A stretch of DNA of 64,000 nucleotides. Origin: an uncultured Verrucomicrobia subdivision 3 bacterium. Its GTDB lineage: Bacteria; Verrucomicrobiota; Verrucomicrobiia; Limisphaerales; UBA11358. Below are positions 19,027 to 27,699 of the stretch, piece by piece. A program made the position numbers and the translations under genes. The stretch spans positions 24,921 through 88,920 of the forward strand of contig CAIXBQ010000012.1 in the NCBI GenBank assembly GCA_903917705.1. The letters run 5' to 3'. The first letter of the stretch is position 1; the number at the start of each line of letters is the position of its first letter. The notes beneath the pieces were generated by a model. That model had not been told where the DNA came from and did not search any database. It saw only the letters and a list, made by a program, of their open reading frames with translations.

Positions 19027-19803
19027 TCATGGTTTGGCGGCCAGTCCGGCAAGGCTGGCCGTTGGGATTGTGCTGGTATCCTCCTGATAAAAATAGGCGA
19101 TGCGGGCGCCGCCGGTGTTCCATGTGTGCAGATAATACATATCCGTGAACCGGACCCAGCGCGCCGATCCGTCACAAAAGCTCTCATTCCCGCCCGCTGG
19201 AATCATGCCGCCGTTCCGGTGCTGCGGCATGTCCATGTAGGTCTCCCGCGCCGTCCCTCCCGTCGTGTCCACCCCGCCCCAACTGCCGTTGATCTTCATC
19301 ACCGTGTCCGCCGCCATGCACCAGCTGGGCTTGGACTGGCCCAATTTCACCGGACTGCACGATTTGAAGGTGCCCGCCGTATTCATCCAGGTCGAGATGC
19401 CGCCAAAATACTGGAAGCCGATGGTCCACTGGTCATAGAACGATTCGTAAACGGGCAGTTTGGGGCGGTCCGGACAGGTCCAGACGCTGGGCGTGTTGGA
19501 GACAACCGCCAGTCCCACGGTCTTGGCCACCGAGGGCGTGATCGGATCCAGGGCGATCTGCACCAGGGCCGTGCGAACGGGAATCACCAGGTCATTATTG
19601 TCGCCCGCATACACCGTCATACCCAGGGTTAGCTGCTTGAGATTGCTCAAGCAGACGGCGCGCTTGCCTTTCTCCTTGGCCTTGGCCAAAGCCGGCAACA
19701 GCATCGCGGCCAGAATCGCGATGATGGCGATGACCACCAGCAATTCGATGAGGGTGAATGCGCGGGGCGTTTTCTTTCTGGTCCAGTCAGTCGCGGTTGT
19801 CAT
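19027..19803 (-). CDS. Prepilin-type N-terminal methylation-site protein (type II secretion/pseudopilin-like)
   Basis: A 258-aa protein with a textbook prepilin peptidase signal, [20 protein letters not shown], at about residues 14-33: the positive leader is cut before Phe and the hydrophobic helix follows. Next comes [23 protein letters not shown], typical of the large verrucomicrobial and planctomycetal family of pseudopilin-like proteins. Near the C-terminus, [19 protein letters not shown] resembles the H...DG signature of that family. It forms a pair with the next prepilin gene upstream and directly precedes the giant repeat protein. It may help assemble a secretion pseudopilus or be surface displayed; which is unknown. 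Confidence 0.9.
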   Translation of the reverse strand: MTTATDWTRKKTPRAFTLIELLVVIAIIAILAAMLLPALAKAKEKGKRAVCLSNLKQLTLGMTVYAGDNNDLVIPVRTALVQIALDPITPSVAKTVGLAVVSNTPSVWTCPDRPKLPVYESFYDQWTIGFQYFGGISTWMNTAGTFKSCSPVKLGQSKPSWCMAADTVMKINGSWGGVDTTGGTARETYMDMPQHRNGGMIPAGGNESFCDGSARWVRFTDMYYLHTWNTGGARIAYFYQEDTSTIPTASLAGLAAKP

Positions 19804-19842
19804 GATGATTAATTGGGTTGTTCTTGGTATAGATTCAGGGCG

Positions 19843-20661
19843 TCAAATTGGCCAGGCGAGGCTCCAATAATAAGTCAGCAAATTGTTTAGTTTGGATTTT
19901 TCAGCATGTCCGTCCGCCATCGAGAGGATGATCCGGCCCGAATTATAAATGCCGCTGCCGGGTGGAACATTGCCTTTGGGGATGCTGGCGGTTCCATGCC
20001 GGGCAATGCCTATCCGCCCCAGGCCGGTGTTGCCCAGGTCATCCCCCTGATAGACATTCTGCGGCAGCGGATCCGTCGTCCGGACATAGGAGCGAAACAT
20101 GATTGAATCCGAAAAGAAAGGCGTCAGCGTGGGATTGCGAATACCGGAGTCCTTGTTGAAATGCTGCGGGGGCGCATCGCCGGTCGAGTCGCCGGTGACA
20201 CACCAGCCGTTCAGCGAATAGCTTCCCTGCAGCGTCAAGCCGGCACCCGTGGCGGCACTGTTCCAGGGATAATCCGCCGTGCCGCCATAACCGGATATCT
20301 GCGTATTTGGCGAAGCCCACGAACTGATCGGACTGACTGCCGGCGCCAACGGGCAGCAGCGTGACCCCTCTTGGACATTGTAGTTGACCGCCAGCCGCTC
20401 CATCCACAACGTATGGCCGGTGGCAGGGTCCACCAAGCTCATCAGAACCCCCTGATTGTCATTGTTATACATGGTGTTTGCCAAGGCAAACTGCTTGAGG
20501 TTGTTCAGACATTGGGCGTCCTTTGCCTTGCGCTTGGCCGACGCCAGCGCGGGCAGGAGCATCGCGGCAAGTATCGCAATGATGGCGATGACCACCAGCA
20601 GCTCAATCAGGGTGAATCCTGGGAGCTGCTGCTTACCGTTCGAATCAGTCAAGGCATTCAT
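19843..20661 (-). CDS. Prepilin-type N-terminal methylation-site protein, paralogue of the next gene
   Basis: A 272-aa protein with the prepilin signal [20 protein letters not shown] at about residues 14-33, followed by [23 protein letters not shown], nearly the same as its neighbour 40 bp downstream. The C-terminal body has family features such as [14 protein letters not shown] (a DGHA-type block). The pair probably arose by duplication. It starts downstream of a LuxR-type regulator gene, with a series of phased T-tracts in the spacer. Function beyond being processed by a prepilin peptidase is not known. Confidence 0.9.
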   Translation of the reverse strand: MNALTDSNGKQQLPGFTLIELLVVIAIIAILAAMLLPALASAKRKAKDAQCLNNLKQFALANTMYNNDNQGVLMSLVDPATGHTLWMERLAVNYNVQEGSRCCPLAPAVSPISSWASPNTQISGYGGTADYPWNSAATGAGLTLQGSYSLNGWCVTGDSTGDAPPQHFNKDSGIRNPTLTPFFSDSIMFRSYVRTTDPLPQNVYQGDDLGNTGLGRIGIARHGTASIPKGNVPPGSGIYNSGRIILSMADGHAEKSKLNNLLTYYWSLAWPI

Positions 20662-20689
20662 AATGTGCCATATCCTTGAACCATGTCGC

Positions 20690-20736
20690 TTTTTGGCGGT
20701 TTTTGGCGCGTTTTGGCGTGTTTTTTCAAGTTTTTT
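20690..20736. other. Five helically phased T-tracts (probable curved DNA)
   Basis: Runs of 4-6 T begin at 20690, 20700, 20711, 20721 and 20731, i.e. every 10-11 bases, one per helical turn. On the minus (coding) strand these are A-tracts. They span the end of the LuxR-type gene and the spacer before the prepilin gene that starts at 20661. Phased A-tracts are the classic cause of intrinsic DNA bending, and such bends often mark promoters or nucleoid-protein sites. No clear -35/-10 pair was identified. Confidence 0.6.
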
Positions 20737-21106
20737 CGGCGCGCGCCGCGGGAACCGGATTCCGGGATTGGGCGAGGGCCGGTATTTGTGGCGGACTGAA
20801 TCCCCCGGTCAAAACCTTGGCCACCACGGCAGTTCGATTGTGCAGGCCAAGTTTCTTATAGATGCTTTTTAAGTGCGAGGTCACCGTGGCGGTCTTCAGC
20901 TCCAGGCCCTCGGCGATCTGCCGGTTGCCGAGGCCTTTCACGAGCAGATCCAGAACCTGCTGCTCCCATCGGGTCAATTCGTGACTTGACCGCTTATAAG
21001 CGCTCGCGGCCGCTTGTTCATTAATGGCTATCATATTCAATGCTGTCCCAACGATCACCATTCCCAGACGGACAAAAGAGCCGGGAAAGATGCGCTTTCC
21101 AAGCAT
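20726..21106 (-). CDS. LuxR/NarL-type DNA-binding regulator (HTH only)
   Basis: A 126-aa protein. The C-terminal half is a LuxR-type helix-turn-helix: [26 protein letters not shown] followed by [21 protein letters not shown], covering about residues 46-103. The N-terminal ~40 residues are hydrophobic-mixed and too short for a receiver domain, so no phospho-acceptor is present. The start is uncertain: ATG at 21106 is used, TTG at 21115 and ATG at 21061 are alternatives, and none has a strong ribosome site. It lies 15 bp after one giant surface protein and ahead of the prepilin genes, so it may regulate them. It may also be a remnant of a longer response regulator. Confidence 0.82.
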   Translation of the reverse strand: MLGKRIFPGSFVRLGMVIVGTALNMIAINEQAAASAYKRSSHELTRWEQQVLDLLVKGLGNRQIAEGLELKTATVTSHLKSIYKKLGLHNRTAVVAKVLTGGFSPPQIPALAQSRNPVPAARAEKT

Positions 21107-21121
21107 CAATGCCAAACCGGC

Positions 21122-24100
21122 TCAAGGATAAACCAGGCGGAAAAACTCCGTCGGTTTGGCCGCATCCATCGGGATGGACATCTGGTTGGTGGCGGCGGAA
21201 CCGATGACGGTCATCCAGTCATTCGTGTTGCTGCTGACACCCGCCGCCAGATTGTTGGTCTGCACCAGCAACCGCCAGCCGGTGTGGTCAGCCGGCCAGG
21301 CCAGGTTGAGATTGCCGCCGCTCACGGTGGTCACGATGTTGGTCGGGTTGGTGGCGATCGGCGGCGCCGCCGCCGTGACCGCCAGTTGCACGGCACTGCC
21401 GGTGTCCAGCAGGTTCGCCGTCACGCCCGCCGGCAGGGCTCCCAGCTTGAATCCGGCAAAGCCGTTGGTGCCGCCCAGCGTCAGGTAATTGAACAGCGTG
21501 TTTGTGCCAACCGTCAGACTGGCATCAAGAATGGTGACGATGTTGGTGCCGGTCACCTTGAGCGTCGTGGCCGCGATGTGCCCGCCCGTGGCAATTCTGA
21601 ATTTGCTGTAAGTCACCGCGTTGGTGGCGGTGCCCAGATCCAATTCGGTGACCACATTCAGGACGTTGGTATAATTCGCGTCGCCGCCAAGCACGGTCCC
21701 GCCGGCATTAATGGCGGCAATTCCGGAAACCGTGCCCGAACCGCCCAGGGTCGCGTTGGTGAGCACCGTCAACAGGCTGGCGTTCGGTATCTGGCCATCC
21801 CCATCCACCAGCAGCGTTCCCGCGTTCACAATCGTCGGGCCGGTGTAGGTGTTATTGGTAGTCAACTCTAAAATGCCGTTCCCGGTCTTGAAAACGGTGC
21901 CGGTATTCCAAATATAGGAAGCCACCTGCAGGTCGCTTGCGCCCGAACCCCGCGCCACATTGAAGAAGGCCGTCTTGCTGTTCAGATTGAGGCCGCTCGC
22001 GCCCACGATGAGATCCGGCGCACCGCCGCTGGTGACAAAGGTATTCGTGTTTGCAAACACGAAGTTCACCCCGCCATCGGTCACATCCATGATCCCGCCG
22101 CCGTTCGCGTCAAAGGTGATGTTCACGCCGCCGAAGTCATAGCGATTGTTTCCGCCGGAAGTGGACACGCGAAAGGTGGAACCGTTGTTGATGAAAACGC
22201 CACTGCCGTGAAACGTGTTGAAGTTGGGAGTGTCGAGATCCAGCACCCCGCCGTTCACCGTGACGCCGCCGGTAAGGGCAAAGGTGTTGTTGCCGCTAAA
22301 GGTGACAGTGTTCGGGCCGCTTTGGACCACTTTGCCTGCGCCGGAGACAATGTTGTTAACCATCTGGTCTTGCGTTTTATTGAAGTTTAAGGTGCCGTTC
22401 AGCTGCACCGTCAGGCTCCCGCCGATGGCGTCATTGGTGTCCTGCAGCACCAGGGTTCCGCCCTGGACCAGAACGCCGGTGAAATCATTGGTACCGGTGT
22501 TGGCGAGGGTCAGCGAATTGGTGCCTTGTTTGACCAGCGTGACCCCGCCTGTCAAACCACCGGCTCCCGTGAAGGTGTAGGCTTTCAGACTGTTGGTGAT
22601 GGTCAACATCACGGGCGAAAGGGTGTCCGTCAGGTTCACTGCCGTGCGTGCGGCCGTGTCGTCAAAGGTCGCCAGGTCGCCATTGGTGAAGCTGCTGGCG
22701 GTCGCCGAATAGAGCCAGTTGCTGGTGGTGGTAATGTCCCAATCGCCTGTGCTGCCATCTGGCACCACGCCCGTCCAGGTCAGCACGCGCGAAGTGGTAT
22801 AAACCACCGTGATCGTGCCGTTGTAAGCCAGGTTGTTCAGCCAGGTCAGGCCCGGATCCGACAGGGCCGGCAAGGTGACACTGGCAAACGACCCCGCCAG
22901 GGTCGGGGCCTGGAAAAGCGTGAAGGTGGTTCCCACGGTCGGATCGCTGCCGATGCTGGTGACGTTGAGCGTCCCGCCATAGGTGATTGAGTTTGAAGCG
23001 ACCAGCCGGTCATTGGCCGGATTATTGAGTTTGAGGGAAGTGACACCGCTCAAGGTGAGGTTGCTCGAGACCGTCAGGGTGCCGACCGTGCTGGGGTCGC
23101 CCGGCGCCGCAGTGGAACCCGCGGCGATGCTCACCGCGCCCTTGATGCTGCCGTTACCGCTCAAGGTCTGGCCGCTGGCGAGCGACCACAGGCTGAACGC
23201 CGAGACATCAAGAGTTGCCCCGGTGGCGATGGCGATATTGGTGGAAGTCGCAATCGAACCGGTTGCCCCAAGGGCGAGCGTGCCGACGTTGATAAGCGTT
23301 GGACCAGTATAGGTGTTCGTGCCTGAAAGCGTGAGAACGCTCCCGCTGCCACCTATTTTGCTGATGCCGAAGGCTGACCCCCCATCGCCAATGGAACCAC
23401 TGATAGTGCCGGTGCCGCCGGTGCCTTCGCCCATCGTGGAGTTATCCAACAGGGTGACGGACCCTGACACAGTGCCGCCGCCATCCACCCGCAGCGCGCC
23501 AGCATTCGCACCATTGCCGGGGCCCGCGACTTGGATCTGTGCCGGAATCACGACGGTCGTATAAAAGGTCCCGCCACTGGCGATGGCGATGGTGGCGGCG
23601 CTGTTCAAGTTAACCGTTCCACTGGTGATTTCAACCAAGCCGCTGCCGGAAGCGGCCGGACAATTAAGTGTGCCGGTAAAGCCTGACATCACACTCCCCA
23701 AGGTCGTCGGGTAACTATTTTGGAGATTGATATTGAAAATTCCCGATCCGTTGATTGGGTTCGCTACGGTCCGGGCTAGGACATTTCCATTGGCGGTGGA
23801 AAAGTTCACGAGCAGGGTGCCGTTCGAGTTGATGTTGATCGGACCCGAGCCAGCCTGCCCCACGGCATCGAGTTCAAATGTGCCCTGATTGACCACGGTC
23901 GCACCGCCAAAGCCGGAGTTGATATGAGAGAAATGCAGGACGCTGGCGGCGTTGTTTTGAACAACGCTGCCCGCACCGGAAATGGTGTTCCCGATGATTT
24001 CCGGATTGATTTGCACATCGAAGACGAGCGAACCGCCGTTGGCGAGAACGACCGTGCCGGACGGCAAAGATCCATTGGCATCGTTGTTGCCAATCTGCAC

Positions 24101-26092
24101 GGTGCTGTTGGTGTAAACCAATGTGTTCCCCGTGATGGTGCCATAGGCACTGTCATCCACGATGACCAGGCCGCCGTTGGTCGCCGTCAGGTCGCCGACA
24201 ATGGCGTCGCTGGCGGCTTGCAACAGGAGCGTGCCGCCCTGGCCCATAATGCCGCCGGTGAAAGTGTTGGCTCCGCTGTTGGCAATAGTCAGCGAACTGG
24301 TGCCTTGCTTGACCAGGGCGATTCCACCCGTTAAACCGCCGGTGCCGCTGAAAGTGTAAGCCCGACTGTTGTTGCTGATGGTGAGCGACCCGGGCGAGAG
24401 CGTGGTCGTCAGGTTGACATTGGTGGCATACAAACCTGTCGCCGTGTCGTTGAAAACCGCCAGGTCGGCCAGGTTGTAGAAAGTTCCGGCACCCGCGTTG
24501 AACCAGTTGGTGGTGGTCTGCACATCCCAATCGGCCGCGCTGCCATCCGGCACCACGCCCGTCCACACCAGCGTGCGGATGGGGATGGGCCCGTTGGTGA
24601 GCACCACATCGATCGAGGTATTGGCGACATTGTTGGAAAGATAACCATAATAGCCCGCCGGGAGGCTCGACAGACTGAGGTTATAGGAGCCGGAGCCGAT
24701 GGAAGTATATTTGATCAGCGAATAATGCTGGGGATAGCTGAGGAAGCCGGGCAGGGCCGCCACCGCCACCGTGCTGGCACCACCGTAGTTCAAGGTGGTG
24801 GTGGTGACCGCCGGCGACGGGGTGGTGGTGCTGTTCGTCAAAGTGGTGGTGTCCAGGGTCAGACTGGTGGCCACCATCGATCCGCCGTTCAAAATCAAGG
24901 CTTGGCTGCTGCCAACGGTGAAACTCCCCGGAGCCGTCACATCCAGCGTGCCGCCGCCCAGAATGATCTGCGCGCTGTTGGCAATGGAGCCGCTGGCCCC
25001 CAGTGCCAGCGTGCCGGAGCTGACGGTGGTGTTGCCGGTTAGAGTGTTAACGCCGTTAAGCGTGTTGGTGCCGGAGCCGACCTTGGTCAGGTTGCCGGCG
25101 CCGGAAACCACACCCCAAAAGTTGGTGCTGGTGTTGTCGGCACCGAAGCTCAAAGTTTGTCCGCTTGAAATGACTACTGAAGCGCTGGTGCCGGCGGCGT
25201 TATTGGTGCCCGCCAGCGAACCCAGCGTTGTATTCGCCAATATATTGGCCTGAGCGCCAATCAGGGTCATCCGACTTGCCGACGCGTTCACAATCGTGTT
25301 GAAAATGACTTCGGGGGTGGTGCCGGTAGTGCGGGCGAAAGTCAGGTTGCCGCTGCCCCAGCCCGAAGAATGATTCAAAGCCAAACAGCCGGTCGGAACA
25401 CTGGCTGTTTCGTTGATATTGGTGAATAGCAGGTTGCCCGAGTAACCGCTATTGTCGCCGGAAAGGTTGATCTGCCTCCCGGCGGAAGTTCCATTGAAAC
25501 TCGATATAATGGTTCCGGACCCTTTGATGCCGCCCGCGAAAGCCACCGTAACACGACCAGAGGCACCCGCCACATACTGAACCTGGCAATTCCCCAGAAA
25601 CACCGCCGGCTTGTCCAGAGTGAAATCAAAGTTTTGCGATGTAGCAAATCGCGCAAGATAGATTTGGCCGCCATTGTTCGTGAAATTGTTGATGGACTCG
25701 GTCTGCGATCCGCCGCCGGATGAGTTTTTGATCAGCGACAAGACGCCGCCATTGGTCAGGGTCAGACTGTCTCCGCCAAAGGTGGCGCTGCCGATGGGAG
25801 TATTACAGCCGAGCAGGATGGCATTGGTGATGAAATAATTGTTGCCGGCCGAGGGCGCACCGTTAGGAAGCCAGCCCGCGGCCGAGGTCCAATTCGGCAC
25901 CGTCGCACTCAAGGCCACGGCGTTGGTCCAGTAGATATTCGCGGCCTTGACCGCCGGGGCGGCCAGCACGGCGAACAATATCAAGAGCACGCCGGCTTTA
26001 GCAGCGACGCGACTCAATGGCGACGGGAGGGATGGAGTTTTTGGGGTTTTCATATTATTCGCTTTCAGGAATGTGTTGGTGGAGGGTTTCAT
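21122..26092 (-). CDS. Giant autotransporter-associated beta-strand repeat protein with FN3-like C-terminal tail
   Basis: A 1656-aa secreted protein with a signal peptide (AGVLLILFAVLAAPAVKAA, about residues 27-48). It contains numerous beta-strand repeats (GVNTLTGNTTVSSGTLALG, GTNTYTGPTLINVGTLALG, NNTYTGPTIVNAGTLLVDG) and two copies of a VLTWTGVVPDGS..DWD..TT.NW block. The C-terminus carries WPADHTGWRLLVQTN and ends FFRLVYP, a tail very common in Pedosphaera-type secreted proteins and possibly used for sorting or display. ATG at 26092 has GAAGG 8 bases upstream; ATG at 26053 is an alternative that keeps the signal peptide. The open frame extends to 26587 but upstream it overlaps the regulator gene on the other strand. 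Function is likely adhesion or glycan binding. Confidence 0.87.
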   Translation of the reverse strand: MKPSTNTFLKANNMKTPKTPSLPSPLSRVAAKAGVLLILFAVLAAPAVKAANIYWTNAVALSATVPNWTSAAGWLPNGAPSAGNNYFITNAILLGCNTPIGSATFGGDSLTLTNGGVLSLIKNSSGGGSQTESINNFTNNGGQIYLARFATSQNFDFTLDKPAVFLGNCQVQYVAGASGRVTVAFAGGIKGSGTIISSFNGTSAGRQINLSGDNSGYSGNLLFTNINETASVPTGCLALNHSSGWGSGNLTFARTTGTTPEVIFNTIVNASASRMTLIGAQANILANTTLGSLAGTNNAAGTSASVVISSGQTLSFGADNTSTNFWGVVSGAGNLTKVGSGTNTLNGVNTLTGNTTVSSGTLALGASGSIANSAQIILGGGTLDVTAPGSFTVGSSQALILNGGSMVATSLTLDTTTLTNSTTTPSPAVTTTTLNYGGASTVAVAALPGFLSYPQHYSLIKYTSIGSGSYNLSLSSLPAGYYGYLSNNVANTSIDVVLTNGPIPIRTLVWTGVVPDGSAADWDVQTTTNWFNAGAGTFYNLADLAVFNDTATGLYATNVNLTTTLSPGSLTISNNSRAYTFSGTGGLTGGIALVKQGTSSLTIANSGANTFTGGIMGQGGTLLLQAASDAIVGDLTATNGGLVIVDDSAYGTITGNTLVYTNSTVQIGNNDANGSLPSGTVVLANGGSLVFDVQINPEIIGNTISGAGSVVQNNAASVLHFSHINSGFGGATVVNQGTFELDAVGQAGSGPININSNGTLLVNFSTANGNVLARTVANPINGSGIFNINLQNSYPTTLGSVMSGFTGTLNCPAASGSGLVEITSGTVNLNSAATIAIASGGTFYTTVVIPAQIQVAGPGNGANAGALRVDGGGTVSGSVTLLDNSTMGEGTGGTGTISGSIGDGGSAFGISKIGGSGSVLTLSGTNTYTGPTLINVGTLALGATGSIATSTNIAIATGATLDVSAFSLWSLASGQTLSGNGSIKGAVSIAAGSTAAPGDPSTVGTLTVSSNLTLSGVTSLKLNNPANDRLVASNSITYGGTLNVTSIGSDPTVGTTFTLFQAPTLAGSFASVTLPALSDPGLTWLNNLAYNGTITVVYTTSRVLTWTGVVPDGSTGDWDITTTSNWLYSATASSFTNGDLATFDDTAARTAVNLTDTLSPVMLTITNSLKAYTFTGAGGLTGGVTLVKQGTNSLTLANTGTNDFTGVLVQGGTLVLQDTNDAIGGSLTVQLNGTLNFNKTQDQMVNNIVSGAGKVVQSGPNTVTFSGNNTFALTGGVTVNGGVLDLDTPNFNTFHGSGVFINNGSTFRVSTSGGNNRYDFGGVNITFDANGGGIMDVTDGGVNFVFANTNTFVTSGGAPDLIVGASGLNLNSKTAFFNVARGSGASDLQVASYIWNTGTVFKTGNGILELTTNNTYTGPTIVNAGTLLVDGDGQIPNASLLTVLTNATLGGSGTVSGIAAINAGGTVLGGDANYTNVLNVVTELDLGTATNAVTYSKFRIATGGHIAATTLKVTGTNIVTILDASLTVGTNTLFNYLTLGGTNGFAGFKLGALPAGVTANLLDTGSAVQLAVTAAAPPIATNPTNIVTTVSGGNLNLAWPADHTGWRLLVQTNNLAAGVSSNTNDWMTVIGSAATNQMSIPMDAAKPTEFFRLVYP

Positions 26093-26181
26093 GTGGTTTG
26101 CCTTCGATTGATTTGCAGAGATTTGATGCCGGCTGTCGTTGGGGATTAAGTTGGCTGGATTTGCCAGGATATGATTGTTGT

Positions 26182-26391
26182 TCAGATGATTGGCCCGCTG
26201 ACGGCCAGGCCGCCGGCGAAGGCCAGCAGGAGCGCGCAATAGTCGAGAAATGAAACCGCCCGCACCGGGGCCGGGTTGTTTGCCGGACTGACGACCACCG
26301 GACCAGCCTTTACCGGGGCCGGCTTCACCGGCTTCCCATTTACGGGAAGTTTTATCTTTGGCCGGCGGCGGATGCGGGCAATGCTTTTCAT
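26182..26391 (-). CDS. Small basic Pro/Val-rich protein with C-terminal membrane helix, hypothetical
   Basis: A possible 69-aa protein starting MKSIARIRRRPKIKL. The N-terminus is very basic, the middle is a Pro/Val/Ala linker (PVKPAPVKAGPVVVSP), and the end is one hydrophobic helix (FLDYCALLLAFAGGLAV) reaching almost to the stop. That layout suits a tail-anchored membrane peptide. It lies in the 300-bp leader of the 1656-aa surface protein gene, divergent from the XylR-like regulator. No ribosome site stands out, and it could be a chance frame. I do not recognise a family. Confidence 0.42.
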   Translation of the reverse strand: MKSIARIRRRPKIKLPVNGKPVKPAPVKAGPVVVSPANNPAPVRAVSFLDYCALLLAFAGGLAVSGPII

Positions 26392-26487
26392 AATTACCAA
26401 CTGCAATCAACACTATCATCTGCCAATGGAAAAAACCTAGTGCAGTTGGTTGAAATCGTAATACATTTCGTTTAAGCTCTCCCTGCC
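26392..26487. promoter_or_regulatory. Divergent control region ahead of the XylR-like regulator
   Basis: This AT-richer spacer separates the minus-strand surface-protein leader from the plus-strand regulator. It holds a small inverted repeat, GAAAT (26452-26456) with ATTTC (26465-26469), and the 19-mer TAATACATTTCGTTTAAGC at 26459-26477, ending 10 bases before the regulator's ATG. The same 19-mer occurs once more at 28848-28866. Autoregulation by the AraC-type protein is a reasonable inference; no experimental support is visible. Confidence 0.45.
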
Positions 26488-27699
26488 ATGCCAGCACCCT
26501 GCAAAGTCGCCATCGTGTCCCGGGTTTGGACGGCTTATATTCACCGGCTGATGCTGGGGGCGCTGTCCTATACGGAAGCGCATCCAAACATTGTCACCCG
26601 CGACTTCCGACTGCCTGAGGATTTCCCCAAAACCGGCGATGCCAATCCGGCATCAGCCTTGAATCAATTGCGGAACTGGCAGCCCGACGGGCTGCTCTGC
26701 ACCCTGGAACCGGAACCGCTGGCGGGGTTGATCCAGGCGCTCCCCCAATCACCGCCCATGGTGAACATGTTCACCGCCGTGCCCACGCCCGCCATGGCGG
26801 TCATCGTCGCCAGACTTTCCGCCATGTTTGAAATAGGCATCCAACATTTGCGCCAACAGGGTCTGCGATCGCTCGCCTACCTGGGGCTGGAAAACCTGCC
26901 GAACCAAAAAGCCCGGAATGACCACTTCCATAAAATCGCCCGGCCGGCCGGTCCCGCCCGGGACATCCTCATTGAAGCCGTAAGCCTGGCCCTGCTGGAA
27001 GACCCCTACGCACCGGTCGCGCCTGTGCCGGCCCGGCTCGCCGCCTGGCTGCGCCAGTTGCCCAAGCCCGTCGGCGTGATTTGTCCCACCCTTGGCGGCG
27101 GCGGCTATCTCATCCGCGTTTGCCATGAATTGGGCTTGCGGGTGCCGGAAGATGTCGCCGTGGTCGGCGCAGATGACGCCGATCTGGCCATTGCCTGCAG
27201 TCCCACCCTCACCACCGTCCTGCCCGCCGCCCAGCAAACCGGCATCGCCGCGATGAAGTTGCTCGACCAGATGATGAAGGGCCAGCCAGCCCCGCCGGAG
27301 ATCGTGCGGCTGGATGCGATGGACCTGCATGTGCGGGAATCCACCGGCTTGAAGCGGGCCGAGATCTGCGACATCGGCGCCGCCCTGGAGTATATCAACC
27401 AGCACGCCGCTCACGGCCTCACTGTGGAACAGGTGATGAAGGAAACCCAGCGTGTGTCCAAGGCGACCTTTCACAAATATTTCCAGGCCGCCACCGGCCA
27501 GACCCCCGGCGAGGCCATCCAGCAACGCCAGCTGGAGGAGGCGCGACGCCTGCTCGCCGGCACCCAGCTTTCCATCGCCACCATCGCCGAATCCTGCGGC
27601 TTCTGCGACAACAGCAGTTTCGCCCGCAGCTTCCGCGCCCTTCAGAAAATGTCCCCGATGGAATACCGCCGGCAGGCGCGGACGACCAGCCAGTCTTGA
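26488..27699 (+). CDS. XylR-like transcriptional regulator: LacI-type sugar-binding domain plus AraC HTH
   Basis: A 403-aa regulator. Residues 1 to about 285 resemble the periplasmic-binding-protein-like effector domain of LacI and XylR proteins: it starts KVAIVSRVWTAYIHRLMLGA and later has ELGLRVPEDVAVVGADDADLAIACSPTLTTV, a canonical LacI/XylR segment. Residues ~290-398 are an AraC-type double HTH (HGLTVEQVMKETQRVSKATFHKYF, IAESCGFCDNSSFARSFRAL). No N-terminal LacI HTH is present, which is the XylR architecture. Proteins of this type in Verrucomicrobiota sit beside carbohydrate loci, and here it heads the sulfatase/GH20/GH95 locus, so it probably senses a released sugar. The inducer is unknown. 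Confidence 0.92.
   Translation: MPAPCKVAIVSRVWTAYIHRLMLGALSYTEAHPNIVTRDFRLPEDFPKTGDANPASALNQLRNWQPDGLLCTLEPEPLAGLIQALPQSPPMVNMFTAVPTPAMAVIVARLSAMFEIGIQHLRQQGLRSLAYLGLENLPNQKARNDHFHKIARPAGPARDILIEAVSLALLEDPYAPVAPVPARLAAWLRQLPKPVGVICPTLGGGGYLIRVCHELGLRVPEDVAVVGADDADLAIACSPTLTTVLPAAQQTGIAAMKLLDQMMKGQPAPPEIVRLDAMDLHVRESTGLKRAEICDIGAALEYINQHAAHGLTVEQVMKETQRVSKATFHKYFQAATGQTPGEAIQQRQLEEARRLLAGTQLSIATIAESCGFCDNSSFARSFRALQKMSPMEYRRQARTTSQS

Noticed and set aside
18968-19123. 52-residue extension of the 2184-aa surface protein
   Set aside because: It overlaps the prepilin gene and precedes a clear signal peptide; the shorter start is better.
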